Translations under genes and position numbers: made by a program
Source: Streptomyces sp. CBMA152
Lineage (GTDB): Bacteria > Actinomycetota > Actinomycetes > Streptomycetales > Streptomycetaceae
DNA: 64,000 bases
Direction of reading: 5' to 3'
Assembly: GCF_014596475.1 (NCBI RefSeq)
Contig: NZ_MECJ01000033.1
Location: 698,014 to 762,013, forward strand
In this document: positions 27,401 to 35,285 of the stretch, piece by piece
Position numbering within the stretch: position 1 is the stretch's first letter
Layout: each line of letters begins with the position of its first letter
The notes under the pieces: model-generated
What the model was told of the DNA's origin: nothing
Databases searched by the model: none
The model's input: only the letters and a program-made list of their open reading frames with translations

Positions 27401-27690
27401 AGGACTTCGCGCTGAGCCCCACGAAGTTTCACTGGGAGTCGCAGAGCACCACAGCGGCGAACTCGCCCACGGGCCGCCGCTACCAGAAGCATGTCGAGCA
27501 GGGCAGCCACGTGATGCTCTTCATGCGCCGCTACAAGGACAACGACATCGGCAAGTCCCAGCCGTGGATGCTGCTGGGTCCGGCAACGTACGACGGGCAT
27601 AAGGGAAGCAAGCCGATGGCCATAACGTGGCGTCTCCACAACGAACTGCCGGCGGACGTCTGGACGTATGCGCACATCGTGGCGAGCTGA
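24499..27690 (+). CDS. PLD-nuclease/superfamily II helicase/DUF3427 fusion protein
   Basis: The 1063-residue fusion has an N-terminal HKD (phospholipase D-like) region with LHAKAWLF (His238, Lys240) and GSSNLS, then an SF2 helicase with Walker A TGTGKT (Lys372), DEFH box (461-464), LTATPERMDG and motif VI QQLGRGLRR. A C-terminal DUF3427-like domain contains HGLPLKIHSSYNRSEI and the RYKDF block. Homologues are thought to be nucleases of defence or repair. I know no experiment for this one. The GTG start follows GGGAGAGG. Both nuclease and helicase motifs look intact. Confidence 0.9.
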   Translation: MADSGDFTQPITGVYEKLITQQVQEQIDSLTSDGWKAVDAEVSQESSPHVLARFVAAAVQRKLRELPQDRQVAAANHIMASFSSFAAEGPSQPDAVSPKDAASAQPNTDPEDVIVDGPRQLLALAEQEAPGVYAMRPLTPLSETALITNAPEDPSLGSELRAELATADRVDLLCAFVKWYGLRVLEDSLRAAKERGVPIRVITTTYMGATDRHALDRLVREFGAEVRINYEIRSTRLHAKAWLFRRNTGFDTAYVGSSNLSKAALLDGLEWNVRLSSVATRDVLNKFESTFDAYWSSSAFEPYDPDADAARLDEALGLAGGTTSSGETRISLSGLEVRPFAHQRDMLERLTIEREVHDRHRNLLVAATGTGKTVMAALDYRDLLRTTGKDLRLLFVAHRKEILKQARRTYREVLDDASFGELLHNGEQPSEWKHVFASVQSLTEQRLALLNPAHFDVIVIDEFHHATANTYRQVIDHFAPAELLGLTATPERMDGLNVQDEFFDGRIAAEMRLWEALDNDLLCPFHYFGIPDGTDLKQLSWQKGSYDVAELGDVYTGNHARARLVVKAIQQKISHPESMRALGFCVTKAHARFMAGFFRDAGIKAIALDSDSTPSERDSALAALRNGPLQVIFSVDLFNEGLDIPDVDTLLLLRPTNSATVFLQQLGRGLRRTPNKPVLTVLDFIGEHRAEFRFEEQFRALTSLSRNRLVDNLERDFPQLPSGCQIMLEGVAKDIVLDNVRTQLKAGIKVLASEVKDFAELGLSGYLTESRREIKELYKGSNSWTRILRYANLIPEDAPPGEEQLLKRVHAFLHADDRERVEAYTQLLEDDAPAYVELDVKHQGYARMLFFNLWDKAGGFSSYQEGFDSLREQVALRSELRQVLAHIHERTDHLPLDLTGPHHGLPLKIHSSYNRSEILAALGVAKLGGQMPGSFAQGVAWVDALKTDALLITLEKNEKDFSPSIRYKDFALSPTKFHWESQSTTAANSPTGRRYQKHVEQGSHVMLFMRRYKDNDIGKSQPWMLLGPATYDGHKGSKPMAITWRLHNELPADVWTYAHIVAS

Positions 27691-27706
27691 CGCAGCAACT
27701 CTGGCT

Positions 27707-28357
27707 TTATGGCGATTCGACTTCGCAGCGCACAAGGGCCTGGTCCAGCGTGACGCTCGGGTCGCAGCCGTGCGCTCGCAACCAGTCGAGGAGGTCGGCA
27801 AAGATCTGGATCGCGGCCTCCTCGGCAACCGCCACGCTGAAGGACGTGGCGTCCCCTCCGGCCGCATGGTTCTCCAAGTAGCAGTACAACGAGAGCAGTT
27901 CCTCCGCCGTGTCGACTCCAAGCTCCCTGACGTGATCGTCTGCTGCTTGAAGCCCGGTGGTGAGCTCGCACCACGTCACCTTGGTGTCCGCGCGGAGGAC
28001 AACGCCCCAGTGCGTCGCCACGGCGTCCACGATCGCCATCCCTCTGCCCGACTCCTCCCCCTCGGTGGCCGCGAGGAGGGTCGGCAGCGCCCGTACGTCC
28101 GGGTCAGTCACTTCGAGGCGTAGGGAGCCGCCGTTCATCGAGACCGCCAGGGTTGTCGGGGTGCCGGGGCCGACGTGGGTGATGACGTTCGTGACCAGTT
28201 CGGTTACGCACAGTTGGGCGGCGTCGATCATGTGCGGCAGGCCCCAGATGCCCAGGTGTAACCGCATCACGTTCCGCAGCCCGCTCAGCTCCTCAGGCTC
28301 CGCCAGGAACGGCAGATCCCACGGCTTTCTGCGGACTTTGAACCTGCATCCCGCCAT
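27707..28357 (-). CDS. AbaA-like HATPase (anti-sigma-type) regulator, with one TTA codon
   Basis: The 216-residue protein has a histidine-kinase-like ATPase fold with N-box CVTELVTNVITHV and G-box GEESGRGMAIVDAV, but no kinase His domain. A helical extension of about 80 residues with no named domain follows. Proteins of this type accompany WhiJ-like regulators in Streptomyces. The ATG at 28357 has GAGAGGG. Residue 33 is encoded by TTA (28259-28261), so translation should depend on bldA tRNA and hence on developmental stage. It ends convergently with the helicase gene. Confidence 0.85.
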   Translation of the reverse strand: MAGCRFKVRRKPWDLPFLAEPEELSGLRNVMRLHLGIWGLPHMIDAAQLCVTELVTNVITHVGPGTPTTLAVSMNGGSLRLEVTDPDVRALPTLLAATEGEESGRGMAIVDAVATHWGVVLRADTKVTWCELTTGLQAADDHVRELGVDTAEELLSLYCYLENHAAGGDATSFSVAVAEEAAIQIFADLLDWLRAHGCDPSVTLDQALVRCEVESP

Positions 28358-28513
28358 GCCATCACCCTCTCGGTCCCGCATCGGCGATGGTGCGAGCATG
28401 GCAGCGCCCATCCCGTCATGCAATTTGCACGACGGGATTCCCACGATCGGGCGATTGGCAGGACGCCCCACTTCCGCAGAGACTGAACGTCCGCTACAGC
28501 ACATGGAGTTGAT

Positions 28514-29362
28514 GTGGCCGATTCCCCGACTGCTCGTCGCCGCCGACTGGCCATCGAGCTCAAGAAGCTGCGTGAGATCAGCCAGCTGACCTGCAACCAA
28601 GTCGGAGAGGCACTGAGCTGGAGTGGCTCCAAGGTCAACCGGTTGGAGACGGGCAGCGGCCGTGTTCAGCCCTCCGACGTCGATGCCCTGTGCCGCTTCT
28701 ACGGCACCGGCGACGAACTGCGGGAACTCCTCATGGCGCTGGCCAAGGATTCGAAGTTGCGCGGCTGGTGGCAGGCGCACGGCACCGGAGTCCCGCGTTG
28801 GTTCGCCGGATACGTCGGCTTCGAGCAGGCGGCGTCGAGCCTGCGCCAGTACCAGTGCGAGTTCGTCCCGGGCCTGATGCAAACCCCGGAGTACATCGCG
28901 GAGTTGCATCTTGCCTCGAACCAGTTGCCTGCGGCGGATCTCGAACGGGCGGTGAAGGTCCGGGCGGAGCGGCAAAGCCTCCTCACCAAGGCGTCGGCAC
29001 CCGACGCCTGGTTCATCGTTCACGAGAGCGTGCTGCGTCACGTCATCGGCGACCGCAAGCTGATGCATGACCAGCTCGAACGAATGCTCGCCGTGAGCGA
29101 GTTGGGAAACGTGACGTTGCAGGTACTGCCGTTCACCGCCGGGAGCTATCCCGCGACGGGCGCATTCACCATCCTCGGGTTCCCGGAACAGGAGGATCCC
29201 GATCTGGTCTACCGAGACGGTCTGACCGATGCCACGTATCTGGAAACGCAGCATGATGTAGGGCAGTACACCAAGGCCTTCGACAACCTTCGGGCTCTCG
29301 CGTCGAGCCCGTCTCGTTCAACTGCCTTGATCAGGCGCGTAATGGAGGAGCACTCGCGATGA
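28514..29362 (+). CDS. WhiJ-like XRE-family regulator with DUF5753
   Basis: The 282-residue protein has an N-terminal Cro/C1-type helix-turn-helix (LTCNQVGEALSWSGSKVNRLE) and a C-terminal DUF5753 domain (from ARTLWSG-type FEQAASSLRQY to the end). The GTG start follows GGAG. Its stop overlaps the DUF397 gene start (ATGA). Sets of this regulator, a DUF397 protein and an ATPase are common and multiple in Streptomyces. In S. coelicolor whiJ the trio affects sporulation and antibiotic timing (established for whiJ, inferred here). Confidence 0.92.
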   Translation: MADSPTARRRRLAIELKKLREISQLTCNQVGEALSWSGSKVNRLETGSGRVQPSDVDALCRFYGTGDELRELLMALAKDSKLRGWWQAHGTGVPRWFAGYVGFEQAASSLRQYQCEFVPGLMQTPEYIAELHLASNQLPAADLERAVKVRAERQSLLTKASAPDAWFIVHESVLRHVIGDRKLMHDQLERMLAVSELGNVTLQVLPFTAGSYPATGAFTILGFPEQEDPDLVYRDGLTDATYLETQHDVGQYTKAFDNLRALASSPSRSTALIRRVMEEHSR

Positions 29363-29583
29363 ACACCACACACTCTCCCAGCGACATGCCGTGTGCCAGC
29401 ACCGACGGAGAATGGTTCAAGAGCAGCTACAGCAACGGATCCGGCGGCGAGTGTGTCGAGGCCGCGTTCCTCGCGGGTGGGGCAGGTGTCCGGGACTCCA
29501 AGCGGCCCCACGGACCTCGCCTCACCTTCGCCGACCCCGCCTGGGCCGAGTTCGTCGGGGCGCTTCGGGCGGGGCGGATGTAG
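29359..29583 (+). CDS. DUF397 small protein of the WhiJ/AbaA set
   Basis: The 74-residue protein has the DUF397 signature WFKSSYSNGSGGECVEAAF and ends with a W-E-F segment (WAEFVGALR). It is translationally coupled to the XRE gene by ATGA. DUF397 proteins bind or antagonise the partner regulator (family knowledge). It completes the three-part set with the divergent ATPase. Confidence 0.93.
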   Translation: MNTTHSPSDMPCASTDGEWFKSSYSNGSGGECVEAAFLAGGAGVRDSKRPHGPRLTFADPAWAEFVGALRAGRM

Positions 29584-29663
29584 CGGACCGGATGCAGGTC
29601 GTCGGCGACCGCCGATTAGCCTCGGGACGGACAGTCCATACAGGGCAGGCGCAGGAGGCAGAC

Positions 29664-29966
29664 ATGGCGAAGGTTCCGGCAGCGGCTATCGCGGCGGGTG
29701 GGCTTGTCGGGGGGTACGGGGTCGCGCGGTGGACCAAGAAGCGGCAGCTCGGTGGGGTCGCCCTCGCCGTCGCCGGGGCTCTCGCCGCGCGGGAGTGGAA
29801 GCAGGCCGCCGGGACCAAGGCCGCCGTCGGGCTCACCGCGGGTTACGTGGCCGCCTTCGCCGGGTCGCACCCGCTCGCCAAGAAGGTCGGCGCCTGGCCG
29901 TCCGTGTTCGCCGTGGCGGGTGGGGTTGCCGTGGCGTCCTGGGCCGTCACCCGGAAAAGTGCCTGA
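29664..29966 (+). CDS. Small Ala/Gly-rich membrane protein of unknown function
   Basis: The 100-residue protein has three short hydrophobic helices (about 5-20, 30-42, 55-70 and a C-terminal one). The ATG at 29664 has a perfect AGGAGG seven bases upstream, which supports a real gene. No family was recognised. It stands alone between the DUF397 gene and an empty region. Confidence 0.7.
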   Translation: MAKVPAAAIAAGGLVGGYGVARWTKKRQLGGVALAVAGALAAREWKQAAGTKAAVGLTAGYVAAFAGSHPLAKKVGAWPSVFAVAGGVAVASWAVTRKSA

Positions 29967-30281
29967 CCGAAACCGGGAACCATCTGAACGTCGGATGCGA
30001 CTCGTACGTACGTAGTGATGCAACTCCCCGCAGGGTGGCTGGGCGCGTGACGGTGCAGAGCAGGGACAGGACTGCGAGCGCGCGCCCAGCAGGGCCCCGC
30101 AGACATTCCCCTCCCGGGTGAGCCCGTTGGCCTCACCGCCGCCCGGCAGTCGAGTACCCGGGCAACCCTGGCGGCCCGGACCGCACGTACGGATCGGGAA
30201 CACCGTCCGGGAAGCCGCAGACCTGCGCGCCCGGCACCGCGCGTCAGAGGCACCTACCCCGCGCCCAAAACCCGCCCCCCC
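29967..30281 (+). other. Intergenic region, no gene recognised
   Basis: About 315 bp separate the small membrane gene from the convergent DUF445 gene. It is GC-rich with CGTACGTACG-type steps. No RNA fold, promoter or open frame with a ribosome site convinced me. Confidence 0.45.
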
Positions 30282-31619
30282 CTACCCCCCCACCACCCGC
30301 GAAACCGTAAAGATCACCAACCCCGCCAACGCCCCCACCACCGTCCCGTTGATGCGGATGAACTGGAGGTCGCGGCCGATGTGGGCCTCGATCTTTCTCG
30401 ATGTGTCCGTCGCGTCCCAGGACCTCACCGTGTCCGTGATCAGGGACGTGATCTCCGCGCGGTACGTCGAGACCACGTACGCCGCCGCGTCCTGGAGCCA
30501 GCCGTCGACCTTGGCCTGGAGGCGGGTGTCCGTGGAGAGGCGGGCGCCCAGGGCTAGCAGGGACGCGCGCGCCCGCAGGCGCAGCTCGCTGCGTTCGTCC
30601 TCCGCCGCCGCGATGATCATCGAGCGGACCGAGGACCACGCCGACGCGATCACGTCCTGGACCTCCGGGCGGGCCAGGACGTCCGACTTCAGGCGCTCCA
30701 CCCTCGCGCGCGTGTCCGTGTCCGACTGGAGGTCCGCCGCGAAGTCCGCCAGGAAGCGGTCCAGCGCCCCGCGCGCCGGATGCGTCGGCATGTCCCGCAT
30801 CTCCGTGACGAAGCGCAGCAACTCCTTGTAGACGCGCTCGCCGACCTTCTTGTCGACGAAACGCGGGGTCCAGCCCGGCGCTCCGCCCTGCACCGCGTCC
30901 ATCACCGAGTCCCCGTGCAGCACCAGCCAGTCGTGGGCGCGCGCGCAGACCAGGTCCACCACCCTGCGGTGGCCGCCGTCCGCGACCACCTTCTCCAGGG
31001 TCTTGCCGATCCCCGGGGCGACCTCCGCCGCGTCCGCCCGGCGCGTGATCGCCTCGCCCACCACCGCCTGGACGTCCGAGTCCCGCAGCACCGTCAGCGC
31101 GCCCCGCAGCGCCGTCGCCAGCTCCGACGTCACCCGGTCCGCGTGCGCCGGCTCCGCCAGCCATGCGCCGAGCCTGCTGCCGATTCCCAGGGCTCCGAGG
31201 CGTGTACGAACCACGGATGGAGAAAGGAAGTTCTCGCCTACGAACGCGCCCAGCGACACTCCCAGCTGGTCCTTCTTGTTCGGGATGATCGCCGTGTGCG
31301 GGATCGGGACGCCCAGCGGGTGGCGGAACAGGGCCGTCACCGCGAACCAGTCCGCCAGCGCGCCCACCATGCCCGCCTCGGCCGCGGCCGCCACATAGCC
31401 CGCCCAGGGGCCCGCGCCCGAGCGGTCCGCCCAGGTCGCCAGGGCGAAGATGAGCGCGACCAGGAGCAGCAGGCCCGTCGCCGTCGCCTTCATCCGGCGC
31501 ACGCCCCGGCGCTTCTCCTCGTCCGCCTCCGTGTACGAGAACGGGGAGCCGAGCGGCCCCGCATCGGCCGGTCTCGGGCCGGCCGACGCCGAGGCCGATG
31601 CCGCATCAGTACGTTCCAT
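30282..31619 (-). CDS. DUF445 membrane protein
   Basis: The 445-residue protein has two N-terminal membrane helices (about 43-60 and 65-85), then AADWFAVTALFRHPLG (the DUF445 block) and long amphipathic helices, ending in another membrane segment. It carries a helical apparatus also seen in bacterial YheB-like proteins. The ATG at 31619 is followed by coding similarity. A 10-residue longer start is possible. Its role is not known. Confidence 0.88.
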   Translation of the reverse strand: MERTDAASASASAGPRPADAGPLGSPFSYTEADEEKRRGVRRMKATATGLLLLVALIFALATWADRSGAGPWAGYVAAAAEAGMVGALADWFAVTALFRHPLGVPIPHTAIIPNKKDQLGVSLGAFVGENFLSPSVVRTRLGALGIGSRLGAWLAEPAHADRVTSELATALRGALTVLRDSDVQAVVGEAITRRADAAEVAPGIGKTLEKVVADGGHRRVVDLVCARAHDWLVLHGDSVMDAVQGGAPGWTPRFVDKKVGERVYKELLRFVTEMRDMPTHPARGALDRFLADFAADLQSDTDTRARVERLKSDVLARPEVQDVIASAWSSVRSMIIAAAEDERSELRLRARASLLALGARLSTDTRLQAKVDGWLQDAAAYVVSTYRAEITSLITDTVRSWDATDTSRKIEAHIGRDLQFIRINGTVVGALAGLVIFTVSRVVGG

Positions 31620-31742
31620 CACTCCGCCCGTCCGCGCCGCGCGCACCACCCCGTACGCAATTGTCCCTACCTCAGGGACTCCCGGGACGCACGTGGAGTT
31701 CCCGGCAGCACGTACACGGACAAGTGCAGCGAATCTCCGCTG

Positions 31743-32462
31743 TCAGCCCAGCTCCTTGCGCGGGCCCCCGCCCTCCACCTGGTCGCGACCCGCCCCGCCC
31801 GACTCCCTGAGCTGGCGCTTCGCCGCCTTGCGGAGCTTTCGCTCCACCCCGATCCCGCCCATCAGCGCGAATCCGGTGATCGTCACGGTCGGTGAACCCG
31901 GCGTGCCGTCCCCCGTCGCCCGGTCGCCGAAACCGCCCATAAGGCCGAAACCTCGGACCCTGACCGTGAGCTCGGGCGGGACCGTCACGCCCATGCCGCC
32001 CATGATCGTGAAGCAGCGGATCACCGTCTCGCGGGACTCGAAGCGGGCCTCGCGCAGATCGATCTCGCCGCCGCCCCACATCGCGAACGCGGTGAACTTC
32101 GAGGCGATCGTCCACGTACCCCGGCGGCCGAATCCGCCCCAGAGCGCGAACGCACCCCGCGAGGTGGCCGTGCCGCCGATCCGCGACGGCCAGTCGACCT
32201 CGACGGAACCCTCGCCGGAGGGCTTGTGCAAGGACACCGGAGCCGCCGCGCCACTGCCGCCCGGCGCCGGCAGGTCGCGCACCAGCGGCGCCAACTCCCC
32301 GTGCGTGCGCGCCTTGTAGGCCGCCTCCAAGCGCTCCTCGAACTCCTCCATGTCCAAGCGGCCCTCGGCCACCGCCTCCCGCAGCGCCTCGGCCACCCGC
32401 TCGCGCTCCGCGTCGGACGCACGCATCTCGGGAAACCCGGCCCCCGAAGGTTCACTCGTCAT
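31743..32462 (-). CDS. DUF1707 protein with C-terminal LiaF-like domain
   Basis: The 239-residue protein has an N-terminal DUF1707 (MRASDAERERVAEAL ... HGELAPLVRDLP), then a proline-rich linker and repeats of the type LWGGFGRRGTW, FAMWGGGEID and FGLMGGFGDR, a LiaF-like beta domain with four near-equal blades. It ends basic. Relatives appear next to stress or envelope sensors. Its start is 10 bp downstream of the ABC ATPase stop, so it probably belongs to the same transcript. Confidence 0.88.
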   Translation of the reverse strand: MTSEPSGAGFPEMRASDAERERVAEALREAVAEGRLDMEEFEERLEAAYKARTHGELAPLVRDLPAPGGSGAAAPVSLHKPSGEGSVEVDWPSRIGGTATSRGAFALWGGFGRRGTWTIASKFTAFAMWGGGEIDLREARFESRETVIRCFTIMGGMGVTVPPELTVRVRGFGLMGGFGDRATGDGTPGSPTVTITGFALMGGIGVERKLRKAAKRQLRESGGAGRDQVEGGGPRKELG

Positions 32463-32471
32463 GTCGCCAGC

Positions 32472-33452
32472 CTAATAAAGGCCCCGGTCCGCGTACATCC
32501 GAGCGATGACCGACTCGATGTCCGGCTCACGCACCGACAGGTCCACCAGCGGGTACTGTGCCGCGACCTGCGCCACCAGCGGCGCCGCCGAGGCCGTCGC
32601 CGGGAACGCCAGCCACTGGCGGGGGCCCTCGACCTTCACCACGCGCGCGTGGGGGACGTCGATGGGCGGGAGTTCGCGTTCCAGGTCGACCACCAGCGTC
32701 CGCTCGCTCTCCCCCACCTCGTGCAGCCCCGACAGCGCGCCCTCGTACACCAGACGGCCGTGGTCGATCACCATCACGCGCTTGCAGAGCTGCTCGATGT
32801 CGGTGAGGTCATGGGTGGTCAGCAGGACCGTCGTGCCGCGCTCGGCGTTCAGGTCGCTCAGGAACTCGCGCACCTTCGCCTTGCTCACCACGTCCAGGCC
32901 GATCGTCGGCTCGTCCAGGTACAGCACGTCCGGGTCGTGCAGCAGCGCCGCCGCGATGTCGCCGCGCATCCGCTGACCGAGCGAGAGCTGACGTACGGGC
33001 ACGTCCAACAGCTCGCCCAGATCGAGGAGTTCGACGCAGCGGTCCAGGTTCTCGCGGAAGCGGGCGTCCGGGATGCGGTACATGCGGTGGGCCAGGCGGT
33101 ACGAGTCGTACAGCGGCAGGTCCCACCACAGCGTGGTGCGCTGGCCGAAGACCACACCGATCCGCTGGGCCAGGCGCGTGCGTTCGCGGGACGGGTCCAG
33201 GCCCGCCACCCGCACCCGGCCCGCGCTGGGCGTGAGGATGCCGGTGAGCATCTTGATGGTGGTGGACTTGCCGGCACCGTTCGGGCCGATGTAGCCGACC
33301 ATCTCGCCGCGCGCGACCCGGAAACTGATCCCGTCGACCGCCCTGACCTGCTTCTTCTCCCGCTTCAACCGCCCACTCTTGCGGCGGACCTCGAAGACCT
33401 TCTCGACGCCGTCGAGCTCGATGAGGTCCACATACGTGCCATCTGATTCCAT
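32472..33452 (-). CDS. ABC transporter ATPase, three-gene export system
   Basis: The 326-residue ATPase has Walker A GPNGAGKST, signature LSLGQRMRGD, Walker B VLYLDEPT and a C-terminal extension of about 100 residues. It is followed by two membrane proteins upstream in transcription order (coordinates to the right), forming the COG4586/4587/3694 type of exporter. Start ATG at 33452, two bp from the permease stop. The substrate is unknown. Confidence 0.92.
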   Translation of the reverse strand: MESDGTYVDLIELDGVEKVFEVRRKSGRLKREKKQVRAVDGISFRVARGEMVGYIGPNGAGKSTTIKMLTGILTPSAGRVRVAGLDPSRERTRLAQRIGVVFGQRTTLWWDLPLYDSYRLAHRMYRIPDARFRENLDRCVELLDLGELLDVPVRQLSLGQRMRGDIAAALLHDPDVLYLDEPTIGLDVVSKAKVREFLSDLNAERGTTVLLTTHDLTDIEQLCKRVMVIDHGRLVYEGALSGLHEVGESERTLVVDLERELPPIDVPHARVVKVEGPRQWLAFPATASAAPLVAQVAAQYPLVDLSVREPDIESVIARMYADRGLY

Positions 33453-33453
33453 G

Positions 33454-34350
33454 TCAGCTTCCTGTGCTTCGGTACGACCTGAGTCCCGCCCGCCACGCCA
33501 GTCCCGCCAGCGCGCAGCACCCCACCGCCACGAACGGCGGTGCGAACGCCAGCCAGGTCGGCAGGTCGAGCGGATACGGCCGGTCCAGTACGTACATCGC
33601 GGGCAGCCAGTTGACGAAGGCCAGCGGGACGACGAATGTCACGCCGCGCACCATGTCCTTCGCGAACACCGTCGGCGGGTACTGGAGCATCGTGACGCCG
33701 CCGTACGTAAAGGAGTTCTGCACCTCGGAGGCGTCCTGCGCGACGAACTGGAAGGCCGCGCCCGCCACGAACAGCGATGAGAAGATGACCCCGCCGCTCA
33801 GCAGCATCAGCGGGATCATCAGCACCCGCAGCGGCGTCCAGTGGATGTCGAGCGTGAGCAGCGCGTAGCCGAGGACCAGGAGTCCCTGGGTGATACGGCC
33901 GAGGCGGCGCAGCGCGAAACGGTCGGCGGCGACCTGCGCGAGCACCGGCACCGGGCGGACGAGCAGGGTGTCGAGCGTGCCGTCGCGCACCCGGCGGCCG
34001 AGCCGGTCCATAGACCCCATCGCCAGGTCGGCGAGACCGAACGCGGCGCCCGACGCCCCATACAGCAGGGCCACTTCGGGCAGCGAGTAGCCGCCGAGCG
34101 CGTCCACGTGCGAGAACATCAGCAGGATGGACACGAAGTCGAGCCCGGTCGCGGCGAAGTTGGCGAAGGTGGTCAGGACGAAGGACGTCCGGTAGGCGAG
34201 CGTGGAGCGGATCCACATGCCCGCGATCAGGCGGTACGCGCGGATGCCGTCGGCGGCGTCGCGGAGGCGGCTGCGGGGCGGGAGCCTGCGGGGCTCGTCG
34301 ACACCGCGTACGTCCTGAAGGTCCGGACCCTGAATCGTGCGTTCAGCCAC
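33454..34350 (-). CDS. ABC-2 type permease, first of two
   Basis: The 298-residue protein has six hydrophobic helices after a 40-residue basic cytoplasmic N-terminus and a DGTLDTLLVRP segment typical of ABC-2 permeases. The GTG start lies within the stop region of the second permease gene (8-bp overlap), showing an operon with it and with the ATPase. Confidence 0.88.
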   Translation of the reverse strand: MAERTIQGPDLQDVRGVDEPRRLPPRSRLRDAADGIRAYRLIAGMWIRSTLAYRTSFVLTTFANFAATGLDFVSILLMFSHVDALGGYSLPEVALLYGASGAAFGLADLAMGSMDRLGRRVRDGTLDTLLVRPVPVLAQVAADRFALRRLGRITQGLLVLGYALLTLDIHWTPLRVLMIPLMLLSGGVIFSSLFVAGAAFQFVAQDASEVQNSFTYGGVTMLQYPPTVFAKDMVRGVTFVVPLAFVNWLPAMYVLDRPYPLDLPTWLAFAPPFVAVGCCALAGLAWRAGLRSYRSTGS

Positions 34351-35143
34351 CCTGCACCACCACCCTCCTCGTCGCGGTCGCCTGGAGCAGGCGTCCGACG
34401 CCGAGCAGCGCAGCCGCCCAGCCGAGCTGGAACCCGTACGCCGCCACCAGGCCCCAGCCGGTGTGGCGGCCCAGCAGGATGTCGGCCGGGATCTGGAGCA
34501 GCCCCGACCACGGCAGGGCGCGCGCCACCTCGCCCAGCGCGCCCGGGAAGACGTTGAGCGGCAGCACCAGGCCGGAGAAGAACATTCCGCCGAGCCAGGA
34601 GATCTGCGCGACGCCCGCCCCGTCCATCAGCCAGAACGCGGACAGCGCGACCAGGAAACGGATCGCGAAGCTGATCACGATCCCCAGGAAGACCGCGCAC
34701 AGGAACGCGAGCCAGCGCAGCGGGTCGGCCGGGAGCGCGAGGTCGAAGGCGAGCGCCCCGAACGCCATGGGCACCGCGCCCCGCCCGAGCAGGTGGAACG
34801 CCGCCCGCCCCACGTCACCGGCCAGCCACCACAGTTGGAGGTCGGCGGGACGGTAGAGATCGATTGCGATGTCACCCGTACGGATGCGTTCGATGAGCTC
34901 GTCCTCGAAGCCGCCGCCCATCATGGCGACCGTCATGATCAGGGCCTGGCCGAGCCACACATAGGTCAAGGCCTGGGACTGGTCGTAGCCGCCGAGATGC
35001 GGACGGACCTTCCACAGGGCCATATAGGTGTAGGCCACGATGACGCCGAAGACCGTATTGGTGAACACACCGGCCGCCGTCGCGATCCGGTAGGTCGTGT
35101 AGCGACGGAAGCCACCCGCCGCGACGACCGCGTACAACCGCAC
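34343..35143 (-). CDS. ABC-2 type permease, second of two
   Basis: The 266-residue protein has six helices and motif TGDIAIDLYRP, matching the partner permease. I chose the GTG at 35143 because AGGAGG lies six bases upstream. An earlier in-frame GTG 15 bases upstream has no such site. It is the first gene of the exporter operon, followed by the other permease, the ATPase and the DUF1707 gene. The promoter is in the gap to the divergent PBP gene. Confidence 0.88.
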   Translation of the reverse strand: MRLYAVVAAGGFRRYTTYRIATAAGVFTNTVFGVIVAYTYMALWKVRPHLGGYDQSQALTYVWLGQALIMTVAMMGGGFEDELIERIRTGDIAIDLYRPADLQLWWLAGDVGRAAFHLLGRGAVPMAFGALAFDLALPADPLRWLAFLCAVFLGIVISFAIRFLVALSAFWLMDGAGVAQISWLGGMFFSGLVLPLNVFPGALGEVARALPWSGLLQIPADILLGRHTGWGLVAAYGFQLGWAAALLGVGRLLQATATRRVVVQGG

Positions 35144-35285
35144 GTGCCGCCTCCTCACCGAGTCCTAGGTGCCAAAGTGCCCGACCTTAGTTCCGGCGGG
35201 CGCTCCAGCGCGACGGCTTTTCCCCGGCCGGACGTGCAATATGGGCGTACGACGCGATTCCGACATCCGCAGTGGCGAGAGGGAC

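Noticed and set aside
25750..27921. 723-codon minus-strand frame opposite the helicase
   Set aside because: The helicase reading on the plus strand has all motifs. This frame has none and a shadow-like composition.
27707..29254. 515-codon extension of the HATPase gene
   Set aside because: The extra part runs over the XRE gene in antisense. The proper start is at 28357.
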